DNA of 47,559 bases from Tepidimonas charontis. GTDB lineage: Bacteria > Pseudomonadota > Gammaproteobacteria > Burkholderiales > Burkholderiaceae_C. Positions 38,172 to 45,865 of this stretch are shown one piece after another. The stretch is from positions 1 through 47,559 of the forward strand of contig NZ_VJON01000020.1 in the NCBI RefSeq assembly GCF_007556685.1, written 5' to 3'. Numbering within the stretch: position 1 is the stretch's first letter; each line of letters starts with the position of its first letter. The notes under the pieces are model-generated. The model saw only the letters and a program-made list of their open reading frames with translations. It did not search any database and was not told the origin of the DNA. The position numbers and the translations under genes were made by a program.

Positions 38172-38270
38172 GGTGGGTGAGCGTCGTTGCCACGGAACCG
38201 GCGGCCGTTGGGCGCCACCGGCGCTGCTCGAGCCTCGCGCGAATGAATCGCGCTGCAACGCTCCTCGGCC
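38172..38270 (-). ncRNA. S-adenosylhomocysteine (SAH) riboswitch
   Basis: On the minus strand the 5' UTR of ahcY carries the SAH riboswitch core: CCGAGGAGCGTTGC, then a GCGCGA/TCGCGC hairpin, then GAGGCTCG, a variable G/C-rich arm, CCCAACGG, and finally GCAACGACGCTCACCC. GAGGAGCG with GACGCTC forms the closing stem and GAGGCTCG the ligand pocket, as in other betaproteobacterial ahcY leaders. Ligand binding would stabilise an open structure and raise expression when SAH builds up. The limits are estimated by eye. Confidence 0.9.
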
Positions 38271-38279
38271 AGCGCGTCC

Positions 38280-38285
38280 ATTATA
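38280..38285 (-). promoter_or_regulatory. -10 box (TATAAT) of the ahcY transcript
   Basis: A perfect TATAAT on the minus strand lies 10 bases before the riboswitch start, so transcription would begin right at the riboswitch. No TTGACA-like -35 is seen at 16-18 bases (CAGCGG is there). A second TATAAT on the plus strand (38319-38324) faces ispB, so the two promoters are close and divergent. Confidence 0.6.
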
Positions 38286-38318
38286 TAGGCGAGGCGCCGT
38301 CGCCGCTGGCGGGCTTTC

Positions 38319-38324
38319 TATAAT
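38319..38324 (+). promoter_or_regulatory. -10 box (TATAAT) facing ispB
   Basis: A perfect TATAAT stands 49 bases before the TTG start of ispB on the plus strand. There is no consensus -35 at the right distance, so confidence rests on the -10 hexamer and position only. Confidence 0.45.
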
Positions 38325-38372
38325 CGACCACACGGCGCCCGGCCGCTCCGGGTTTCGTTCGCCTCCCCCACC

Positions 38373-39374
38373 TTGACCACCGCCCCCGCTTCATCCTCCG
38401 CGCATGCCCTGTCCGTCGTGGCCGCCGACATGCAGGCGGTCGATGACGTCATCGAGCAGCGCTTGAGCAGTGAGGTACCCTTGGTCGGTCAGGTCGCGCA
38501 CTACATCATCGGCAGTGGCGGCAAGCGCGTGCGCCCTGCCCTGCTGTTGTTGATGTGCGGCGCGCTGGGCTGCACGGACGCGCGCCGCCACACCTTGGCG
38601 GCGGTGGTGGAGTTCATCCACACCGCCACCTTGCTGCACGACGATGTGGTGGACGAATCGACCCTGCGGCGCGGGCGCGACACCGCCAACCAGGTATTCG
38701 GCAATGCCGCCAGCGTGCTGGTGGGTGACTTTTTGTACTCGCGCGCCTTCCAGATGATGGTGGACTGCGGGGACATGCGCATCATGCGCGTGCTGGCCGA
38801 CGCCACCAACGTGATCGCCGAGGGCGAGGTGCTGCAGCTGATGAATATGCACGACGCGCACCTGGACGAGGCGGCGTATCTGCGCGTCATTCGCGCCAAA
38901 ACGGCCAAGCTGTTCGAGGCCAGCGCGCGTTTGGCGGCGCTGCTGGCCGGCGCCGACGCTGCCACCGAAGCGACTTGCGCCGAGTATGGGCAAGCGATCG
39001 GCGCGGCGTTTCAAATCGTCGATGACGTGCTGGATTACGCCGGTGACACGGCCGAACTGGGCAAAAACCTGGGCGACGACCTGCGCGAAGGCAAAGTGAC
39101 GCTGCCGGTGATCTGCACCTTGCGCCGCTGCACGCCCACCGAGGCGGCACTGATCCGCAGCGCGATCGAGACCGGCGGCAGCGAACGGATGGACGAGATT
39201 TTGACCATCGTGCGCCGCTGCGGCGCGCTTGACGAAGCACGCCACCACGCCCGCGCCGAGGTCGAACGCGCCACTGCGGCGCTGCAGCGTTTGCCCAGCG
39301 GCGACCACGAAACGAAGAAATACCGCCAAGCTCTGCTACAATTGGCGACTCAGCTTCTGGCTCGCCGCTCTTGA
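38373..39374 (+). CDS. ispB: Polyprenyl diphosphate synthase (octaprenyl type)
   Basis: Trans-prenyl transferase that builds the polyprenyl side chain of ubiquinone. It is 333 residues. A TTG start is used; no ATG or GTG fits before the conserved region. Motifs: GSGGKRVRP, first aspartate-rich DDVVD (90-94), second DDVLD (217-221), and GKVTLPVI. The size and sequence are of the IspB octaprenyl type, but chain length cannot be told from sequence by eye. It is followed by tRNA-Pro 16 bp downstream, as in many betaproteobacteria. Confidence 0.93.
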   Translation: MTTAPASSSAHALSVVAADMQAVDDVIEQRLSSEVPLVGQVAHYIIGSGGKRVRPALLLLMCGALGCTDARRHTLAAVVEFIHTATLLHDDVVDESTLRRGRDTANQVFGNAASVLVGDFLYSRAFQMMVDCGDMRIMRVLADATNVIAEGEVLQLMNMHDAHLDEAAYLRVIRAKTAKLFEASARLAALLAGADAATEATCAEYGQAIGAAFQIVDDVLDYAGDTAELGKNLGDDLREGKVTLPVICTLRRCTPTEAALIRSAIETGGSERMDEILTIVRRCGALDEARHHARAEVERATAALQRLPSGDHETKKYRQALLQLATQLLARRS

Positions 39375-39390
39375 CGGCGATCGAGTCAGT

Positions 39391-39467
39391 CGGGGTGTAG
39401 CTTAGCCTGGTAGAGCGCTACGTTCGGGACGTAGAGGCCGGAGGTTCGAATCCTCTCACCCCGACCA
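39391..39467 (+). tRNA. tRNA-Pro (anticodon CGG)
   Basis: A 77-base cloverleaf with acceptor CGGGGTG / CACCCCG, D arm with AGCCTGGTAGAGCG, anticodon stem CTACG / CGTAG around loop TTCGGGA (anticodon CGG), T arm GAGGTTCGAATCCTC, and a genomically encoded CCA end. It lies 16 bp after ispB. A TACAAT hexamer at 39337-39342 inside ispB could be its -10 box, but it may also be made by processing of a longer transcript. Confidence 0.97.
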
Positions 39468-39520
39468 ATATATTTCGTCGAGCCAGACAGCCTCGTCTGC
39501 GCCAAGGCCTCGGTAGGCCA

Positions 39521-40729
39521 TCACAAACGGGCGAGCAAGCGCGGCAGCGCCACGCGAACCTTCACTTCCTGCGCCGGCACCGCGCGGCGCACCGCATAGG
39601 CGCTCTCGGCGGTGTCGCGCAGCGGCGCCTCGCCTTTGGGCAGACCGTCGCGTCCGACGATGGCAAACACCAACGGCGTATGCGCCCGCCGCCCACGCCG
39701 CGCCACCAGGCCGATTTCGCCGCTGGCCAGCTCCACGTAAGTACCAGGCGCGTACAGCCCCACCACCTGCACCAACGCTGCGCCCAGGGGCGTCGTCATG
39801 CCGCTGGCGTCCATGTAGACGTCACGTGCCGCCCGCGGTGCCGGCAAACCCGGACGATTGATGCGCGGGCTCAGTCGCGCCACGTACACATCCACCAATT
39901 GCAGCAACTGGGCAGGCGCCGACACCTCGGCGCGGCCATGCGGATACCCCAGTCCCCCCTGCCGCTCGTGGTGATCGCGCACCAGCTCCAGCCACAGGGC
40001 ATCCTGCACCCCCAAGCGGCGCAATGACTGTTCGCCACGCAGCGGGTGTTGGTGCACCGCCTGGCGTTGCGCGGTACTGAGCGGCGCATCTTGCCGAGCC
40101 AGGTCGTCGTGCAGGCGCGCCAAACCCAGGTTCATCGTCAGGGCAGCGCAGCGCAGACTGTGCTGCCGCTCGGCCGACCAACCGAGGCTGGCGGCCACCT
40201 CGCCGGCCAGCAGCGCGCACAACCAGGCGTGCGTGGCGCTGTAGCCCAGCCGCCGGTCGTACAGCATCTGCACCAACACCAGCACGCTGGGGTCGATGCG
40301 CGGACGCAACAGCTGCGGCAAATAGGCCATCAGCCGCTGCAGCCGACCCAGAAAATCCTGCGCCTGCTCACCCTGGTGCAGCAACAGCGTCAGGCCGGCG
40401 TGCAGGCCGGCCCAGATCTCGTCGATGGGGCGGGTGTCGGCAACGCCTTCGCCCGCGTCCTGCCAGTTCATCGGGCGCGCGACGTGGGCGATTTCCTCCA
40501 GCGAACGATTGTCGCGCAGCGCGCGGTCGATGGCGGCGTTGTAGCGAAACGTCCACGCCTGAAAATCTTCGCGCCGCAACATGGGGCGGTGCATTGCGAT
40601 CCAGTCGCGGTGGTGTTCGTCGCGAATCACCTGTCCCTTGCGTAACAGCAACTCGCCGCGGGCATCGAAAATGTCCACGGGCAAGGGCTCGCCCAGCGTG
40701 ATTTCCTCAATGGGTAGGAGCACGAACAT
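39521..40729 (-). CDS. HD-GYP-like protein with degenerate catalytic site
   Basis: A 402-residue relative of HD-GYP cyclic-di-GMP phosphodiesterases. The N-terminal part (about 1-145) begins MFVLLPIEEITLGEPLPVDIFDARGELLLRKG, like the PilZ/DUF3391-type N-domain of such proteins. In the HD domain the HD pair of ALLHDIGKVRL is replaced by TMNLGLARL (M199, N200), and the loop reads DHHERQGGLGYPHG, keeping HHE and GYP but losing one Asp. Loss of the HD ligands makes hydrolysis unlikely; a sensor or partner role with the adjacent intact HD-GYP is possible. The start is the first Met of the conserved N-domain. It is divergent from that gene, with 192 bp between. Confidence 0.8.
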   Translation of the reverse strand: MFVLLPIEEITLGEPLPVDIFDARGELLLRKGQVIRDEHHRDWIAMHRPMLRREDFQAWTFRYNAAIDRALRDNRSLEEIAHVARPMNWQDAGEGVADTRPIDEIWAGLHAGLTLLLHQGEQAQDFLGRLQRLMAYLPQLLRPRIDPSVLVLVQMLYDRRLGYSATHAWLCALLAGEVAASLGWSAERQHSLRCAALTMNLGLARLHDDLARQDAPLSTAQRQAVHQHPLRGEQSLRRLGVQDALWLELVRDHHERQGGLGYPHGRAEVSAPAQLLQLVDVYVARLSPRINRPGLPAPRAARDVYMDASGMTTPLGAALVQVVGLYAPGTYVELASGEIGLVARRGRRAHTPLVFAIVGRDGLPKGEAPLRDTAESAYAVRRAVPAQEVKVRVALPRLLARL

Positions 40730-40921
40730 CGACAAGGTCCTCGAGCCCCGTACTGTACCCGTACCCGCTGCCAGGTGGCTGGAGCACGCCCCGACGGTAC
40801 ACGCCCCCTTGGGGAGCGCGCCGCGCCACGCCAGCGCCGGCCCCGACGCCGCCCATGAACGCACGCGGGCGTTTCGTTGCGATAATGCTTGCCATGCCAT
40901 CCGTCGCTCGAGCACGCCGTC

Positions 40922-42205
40922 ATGACTGAGTCCGCCCTGCCCGTCATCCCGGTCGAGCAGTTGCGCGTAGGTCACTACGTCTTGCTCGATTTGGGTTGGA
41001 TGGATCACCCCTTTCCGCGTAACAACTTTCGCATCAGCGCTGCACACCAGATCGACACCATCCGCGGCCTGGGGCTGACACGGGTGCGCATCGACCCGGC
41101 CCGCAGCGAATTGTTGCCCGAGGACAGCGCGCCTGCCGTTGGAGACCGCAGTGGCGCCGATGCCCACCCTGAGCCGGCACACGCCGCCGACGCCCGCACC
41201 CAGGTCCTGTTGCAGCAACGCCAGGCGCTTCTGCGTTGCGAGCGGCAGTATCACGAGGGCACGCGCCAGGTACGCGCAGCCTTCGAGCAGGTCGAGCGCG
41301 CGCCGCAGGCGGCCGGCGCCATCGCGCGTGGTTTGATCGGCGGCATGGTCGACGCCATGGGAGGGGGAGGCGAGACGGCGCTGCGGCTGCTGTCGGACGT
41401 GCAGGGCGAGCGCAGCGCGCAGCATGCGATGAACGTGGCGGTGCTGTCGTTGTTGCTGGGGCACGCGTTGGGTCTGGACGACGCCGCGCTTCGGGCGTTG
41501 GGGGTGGCGGCGCTGCTGCACGACATCGGCAAGGTGCGCCTGCCAGACCCGGTGCGCCACAAGGACGATGCCTTCACACCCGCCCAGCTCAAGGCCTACC
41601 AGGAGCACGTGGTGCATGGGGTGGTGCTGGCCCAAGCGATGGGGCTGGAGCCGCAGGCGGTGCAGGCCATCGCCCAGCACCACGAGGCCGCCGATGGCAG
41701 CGGCTTCCCCGATGGCTGCCACGGTGCGCAGATCGGACGCCTGGCGCACATCGTAGCGCTGGTCAACCGCTACGACGGCTTGTGCAATCCGCACAACCCG
41801 GCGCGCGCCTACACGCCACACGAAGCCCTGGCGCGACTGTACGCCGTGCACAAGGCGCGCTTCGACGCGCCAACCCTGACGGCCTTCATCCGGCTGCTGG
41901 GCGTCTATCCGCCGGGGTCGATCGTGCAGCTCAGCGACGGGCGCTACGCGCTGGTGCAGGCGTGCAACGCCACGCGGCCGCTCAAGCCCCAGGTGCTGGT
42001 GCACGACCCGCGCACCCCACCCAGCGAGGCGCTGCTGCTGGACTTGCAAAGCACGCCCGAGTTGACCATTCAGCGCAGCCTGCGCGCCGACCAACTGCCG
42101 CGCGCGGCGTTGGATTATCTGGATCCGCGGCCCCGTTATTGCTACTTTTTCGAGCGCGCGCTGCGCGCCGATGACGTCACGGCGCCAACGGGAGCACGGT
42201 CATGA
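40922..42205 (+). CDS. HD-GYP domain cyclic-di-GMP phosphodiesterase
   Basis: Putative phosphodiesterase that hydrolyses cyclic di-GMP to GMP; cytoplasmic, 427 residues. An N-terminal DUF3391 domain (about 8-60, with PRNNFRIS) is followed by a helical linker and the HD-GYP domain (about 150-330). Ligands are present: His168, HD at 200-201 in LLHDIGKV, HHE at 253-255, and Asp285 in NRYD. The signature loop reads GSGFPDG, so GYP is GFP, a variant seen in active members. Its stop overlaps the start of the next gene (ATGA), so the two are co-translated. With GGDEF-EAL downstream, it forms a c-di-GMP unit. Confidence 0.92.
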   Translation: MTESALPVIPVEQLRVGHYVLLDLGWMDHPFPRNNFRISAAHQIDTIRGLGLTRVRIDPARSELLPEDSAPAVGDRSGADAHPEPAHAADARTQVLLQQRQALLRCERQYHEGTRQVRAAFEQVERAPQAAGAIARGLIGGMVDAMGGGGETALRLLSDVQGERSAQHAMNVAVLSLLLGHALGLDDAALRALGVAALLHDIGKVRLPDPVRHKDDAFTPAQLKAYQEHVVHGVVLAQAMGLEPQAVQAIAQHHEAADGSGFPDGCHGAQIGRLAHIVALVNRYDGLCNPHNPARAYTPHEALARLYAVHKARFDAPTLTAFIRLLGVYPPGSIVQLSDGRYALVQACNATRPLKPQVLVHDPRTPPSEALLLDLQSTPELTIQRSLRADQLPRAALDYLDPRPRYCYFFERALRADDVTAPTGARS

Positions 42206-44646
42206 GCTATCTGCATTGGGCACCGGTGACCGAGGGTTTGCTGGAGGCCGTGTGCGTGGTCGATCCGCAGACGCTGCGCATCCTCACCGTCAATGGCGCC
42301 GCGTGCCGCTTGCTCGGCGCCGGGCGCGAGGCCCTGGTTGGCTCGTCGGTGCTGGACTGGACCGCCGACCCTCAGGACGAGGTCTACTGGGCCGAGTGGC
42401 GCGCCGGCATCGAGCAGACGCTGGAGTCGGAAAGCGCGGTGCGACGGGCCGATGGCAGCGTGTTGCCCGTGCAACGCCGCGTCGGGCCCGTGCACCCGGT
42501 GGGCGGCGAGCCCGTGGTGCTGTGGGCGATGCAAAACCTGGCCGAGTGGCGGGCGACGCGCCAACAACTCGAGACGCTGTTGGCGGAGCTGCGTTCGGTG
42601 CTGGAGTCGGCCTCCGACGCGATTTTGGTGTGCGATCTGGACGGCCGCATCCGCGCCTTCAATCCGGCGTTTGCCCAGCTGTGGGATGTGCCCGCCGCGC
42701 TGCTGACCGACAACGACGAAAACGCCATCTGGCAGCACCTGGGCTTGCAGGTGATGGACGCCAGCGCATTCACCGCCGGGCTGCAGGCGCTGCAGCGCAC
42801 CCCCTTGCGCGAAGCGCACGATCTGGTGCCACTGCGCAGCGGGCGCTTGCTGGAGTGCACCTCACGTCCGCAGCTGGCGCGCGGACGTCCGATCGGACGT
42901 ATCTACGTGTACCGCGACATCACCGAGCGGGCCGCGATCGATGCCAAGTTGCGCTTGGCGGCCAAGGTGTTCGAAGCCAGCCTGGATGCAATCGTCGTCA
43001 CCGATCCCCAGCTGCGCATCGTCGCCTGCAATCCGGCCGCGCTGCGGCTGGCCGACCACGCCCACGACGATCTGCAGGGCCAGCCGGTGGAGGCGCTGCT
43101 GACGGCCCCCACTCGCCCGCAGTGGACGAGCGAGGCCAGCGCCGCGCTGCATGCGCAAGGCTACTGGGAAGGCGAGCTGTGGCTGCGCCGCCCGCGCGGG
43201 CCCGCCGTGGCGCTGCTGGTGTCGTGGGTGCTGTTGCGCGACGCCAACGGGCAGCCGCTCAACACCGTGCTGTTCGCCAAAGACCTGTCGGAGAAGCTGG
43301 AGGCGCAGCGACGCATCGAGCAGTTGGCCTACACCGACCCGCTCACGGGGCTGCCGAACCGGCTGCTGCTGGGCGAACGCGTCGCCCACGCCATTCACGT
43401 GGCGCAGCGCAACAGCCAGGGCTTTGCCCTGCTGTTCCTCGACCTCGACCGCTTCAAGAGCATCAACGACTCGCTCGGCCACATGTTTGGCGACCGGGTG
43501 CTCGTCGAGATCGCCGAGCGGCTGCAGCGCTGCCTGCGCCAGACCGACACCCTGGCGCGACTGGGCGGCGACGAATTCGTGGTGCATCTACACGACGCCG
43601 ACCGCGAAGCCGCGGCACGCGCAGCGCAGCGACTCATCGCCGCGGTCATGCAGCCGGTGTCGATCGAGCAGATGCAGTTCACGCTGTCGGGCAGCATCGG
43701 CATCGCCATGTACCCGGACGACGGCGCGTCGCTGGACGAGCTGATTCAGAGCGCCGACACGGCGATGTACCAAGTCAAGGAACGCGGCAAGGGACACTAC
43801 CGCTTCTACCAGCCGCAAATGAACGCCGACTTGCTGCAGCGCGTGCAGATGGACCACGCGATGCGCGAGGGCCTGCGGCGCGGCGAATTCGTCTTGCACT
43901 ACCAGCCGCGTGTCGATTTGCGCGCCGACGCCGTACCGGGCTGTGAAGCCTTGCTGCGCTGGCAACGCCCCGAGCACGGCCTGGTGATGCCAAGCACCTT
44001 CATCGGCGTGGCCGAAGAAACCGGCCTGATCGCCGATCTGGGCCACTGGGTGCTGCGCGAAGCGGTGGCGCAGGCAGCGCGCTGGCACGCCAGCGGCCGG
44101 GCGCTGCAAGTGGCGGTCAACGTCTCGGCGTTGCAATTCACGCAACCGGGCTTCGTGCAAGACGTGGCCGACGCCTTGCACGTCAGCGGCCTGCCACCGG
44201 CATTGCTGGAGTTGGAATTGACCGAGTCGATTCTGATTCGCGACGCCGAGGAGGCGCTGGCCAAATTGCAGGCGCTGGCCGAGCTGGGCGTGGAGCTGTC
44301 GCTGGACGATTTCGGCACTGGCTACTCGAGCCTGACGTACCTGAAGCGCTTTCCGCTGCACCGCCTCAAGGTCGATCGCAGCTTCATCGCCTCGATGCCG
44401 GAAGACGACGTCGACGCCGCCATCGTCGCCGCCATCGTGCAAATGGGCCACGCGCTGCGCATGGAAGTGGTGGCCGAGGGTGTGGAGCGCGCCGAGCAGC
44501 TGCAGCGCCTGCGCGCGCTGGGCTGCGATCACTGTCAAGGTTTTTTGTTCGAACGCGCCTTGCCGGCGCAGGCTCTCATCGAATGGCTCGATCGGCGCAC
44601 GCAAGCCTGCGCCGCACCCGCCGCAGGGGCACCGGCGTCACGCTGA
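42202..44646 (+). CDS. PAS-GGDEF-EAL bifunctional c-di-GMP enzyme
   Basis: Large signalling protein (814 residues) with up to three PAS sensory domains (about 8-115, 125-240, 250-370), then a diguanylate cyclase domain with intact GGDEF (455-459), then an EAL phosphodiesterase domain (E582-A583-L584, in CEALLRW) with DDFGTGYSSLTYLKRFPLHRLKVDRSFI. An I-site RQTD (446-449) five residues before GGDEF suggests product inhibition. Both catalytic motifs look functional, so it can make or break c-di-GMP depending on its PAS inputs; no transmembrane segment is seen. The start ATG overlaps the preceding stop (ATGA), joining it to the HD-GYP gene. Confidence 0.95.
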   Translation: MSYLHWAPVTEGLLEAVCVVDPQTLRILTVNGAACRLLGAGREALVGSSVLDWTADPQDEVYWAEWRAGIEQTLESESAVRRADGSVLPVQRRVGPVHPVGGEPVVLWAMQNLAEWRATRQQLETLLAELRSVLESASDAILVCDLDGRIRAFNPAFAQLWDVPAALLTDNDENAIWQHLGLQVMDASAFTAGLQALQRTPLREAHDLVPLRSGRLLECTSRPQLARGRPIGRIYVYRDITERAAIDAKLRLAAKVFEASLDAIVVTDPQLRIVACNPAALRLADHAHDDLQGQPVEALLTAPTRPQWTSEASAALHAQGYWEGELWLRRPRGPAVALLVSWVLLRDANGQPLNTVLFAKDLSEKLEAQRRIEQLAYTDPLTGLPNRLLLGERVAHAIHVAQRNSQGFALLFLDLDRFKSINDSLGHMFGDRVLVEIAERLQRCLRQTDTLARLGGDEFVVHLHDADREAAARAAQRLIAAVMQPVSIEQMQFTLSGSIGIAMYPDDGASLDELIQSADTAMYQVKERGKGHYRFYQPQMNADLLQRVQMDHAMREGLRRGEFVLHYQPRVDLRADAVPGCEALLRWQRPEHGLVMPSTFIGVAEETGLIADLGHWVLREAVAQAARWHASGRALQVAVNVSALQFTQPGFVQDVADALHVSGLPPALLELELTESILIRDAEEALAKLQALAELGVELSLDDFGTGYSSLTYLKRFPLHRLKVDRSFIASMPEDDVDAAIVAAIVQMGHALRMEVVAEGVERAEQLQRLRALGCDHCQGFLFERALPAQALIEWLDRRTQACAAPAAGAPASR

Positions 44647-44674
44647 GCGCTGCCCCCGAGCGCCGCGCCGCGGC

Positions 44675-45199
44675 TCAGGCGCCGATCGCTTCGGCCCACT
44701 GGCGCAGGTCGTCGGCCGTGACCTGCCCCAGCTTGCGCTGGGCCACGCGGCCCCTGGCGTCGAGCACCACCGTAAACGGCAGCCCCCCGCGCGCATTGCC
44801 CAGCTGGCGCGCCAAATCCGTTCCGCCCAAGCCCGCCAGCCCGATGGGAAAGGTCAGCGGCTGACGCTGCAAAAATTGCCGCACCGCGCTGGGCTGGTCG
44901 ATGGCCAGCCCCAGGACCGTCCAGCCGCGCGGGCGCTGCTGCTGCCAAAAGCGCTCCAGCAGGGGCAGCTCCTCGATGCAGGGTGGACACCAGGTGGCCC
45001 AAAAATTGATCAGCAGCGGCCGCCCGCGGTAGTCCGCCGCCACCACTTCACCACCGTCGGGGCGCTGCCAGCGCAGGGTCCACAGCGTCTGCTCGGCATC
45101 GGGCGCCGGCGCCCCAAGCGTCCAGCGCCACGTCGACACCCCGGCGCCCAGCGCCGCCGCGGCCGCGGCCACCCCCCATGTCCAAGCGCGTCGTTGCAT
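44675..45199 (-). CDS. TlpA/ResA-like thiol-disulfide oxidoreductase
   Basis: Membrane-anchored or secreted periplasmic redoxin, 174 residues. The N-terminal hydrophobic segment (about 7-28) is a signal anchor. The thioredoxin-like domain has YRGRPLLINFWATWCPPC (C71, C74) with PPC rather than GPC, typical of TlpA/ResA reductants, and FPIGLAGLGGTDLARQLGNARGGLPFTVVLDARGRV with the cis-proline loop. It probably acts in cytochrome c or other periplasmic disulfide reduction. Its start overlaps the stop of the upstream gene (TGATG), so the two are co-translated. It is convergent with the GGDEF-EAL gene. Confidence 0.9.
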   Translation of the reverse strand: MQRRAWTWGVAAAAAALGAGVSTWRWTLGAPAPDAEQTLWTLRWQRPDGGEVVAADYRGRPLLINFWATWCPPCIEELPLLERFWQQQRPRGWTVLGLAIDQPSAVRQFLQRQPLTFPIGLAGLGGTDLARQLGNARGGLPFTVVLDARGRVAQRKLGQVTADDLRQWAEAIGA

Positions 45200-45816
45200 C
45201 ACGGTTCCTCCATCGGGGCCGGGGCGGTCTCGGCGGCCAACAGGGCGCGCACTTCGGCCACTGTGCCGCGCGGCACCCGTCCCAGTGCATCGGGCAGGCG
45301 GGCGCCGCGCTGCGCGCGCGTATCGTTGATCCACAGATGCAGCCCCACCGGCTCGTTCCAGTCGGCGCAGCGCACCGCCAACGACAACACCGGAACCTCG
45401 CGTCCCAGCGCGCCACTGGCCTGCTGCGCCTCGTAAGGCACACCGGCGTCGAGCAAGGCGACCTCCACCGCCTTCGGGTCGTCGCTGAACAGCTGCAGAT
45501 GAATATCGTTGTGGCGGGTGGCGGTGCCGTGCCACACCGCGCCACCGAGCAGGGGGGCAAAGGCCACCAGCCGCTGCATCCACTGCAGGGCGGTTTGACG
45601 CAATGCGCGCAGCTCGGCCGGCTGCGTGGCGGCGTGAAACAGCGCCAGATGCGTGCGCACCGCCGCCTCCAGCGCCGCCGCATCGGGCGGCGTGGCGCGC
45701 GCCGGCAGCCCCAGCTGGGTGCGCGCGCGCCGCACGGCTTGCGCTGGAGACCAACCGTCGTCCACCATCAGCGCCGCCGCCACCGCCGCCCACTCGTGCA
45801 CCGCTTCGTCACGCAT
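45199..45816 (-). CDS. Conserved hypothetical protein, nucleotidyltransferase-like
   Basis: A 205-residue cytoplasmic protein conserved next to mpl in related bacteria, as far as I recall. The N-terminal half is helical (MRDEAVHEWAAVAAALMVDDGWSPAQAVRRARTQLGLP). Its middle, LLGGAVWHGTATRHNDIHLQLFSDDPKAVEVALLDAGV, resembles the glycine-plus-DxD-like arrangement of nucleotidyltransferases, but I cannot show activity. Function unknown. The start is the first Met before that helix. Its stop overlaps the start of the redoxin gene. It is divergent from mpl with a 49-bp gap. Confidence 0.72.
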   Translation of the reverse strand: MRDEAVHEWAAVAAALMVDDGWSPAQAVRRARTQLGLPARATPPDAAALEAAVRTHLALFHAATQPAELRALRQTALQWMQRLVAFAPLLGGAVWHGTATRHNDIHLQLFSDDPKAVEVALLDAGVPYEAQQASGALGREVPVLSLAVRCADWNEPVGLHLWINDTRAQRGARLPDALGRVPRGTVAEVRALLAAETAPAPMEEP

Positions 45817-45865
45817 GATCGCGATTGTCGCCGATGCGCCGCGCGCCTGCCGCGATAATGGCGCT

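Noticed and set aside
40730-42094. Continuation of the minus-strand frame upstream of the degenerate HD-GYP start
   Set aside because: It overlaps the intact HD-GYP gene on the plus strand and shows no conserved sequence; the real start is at 40729.
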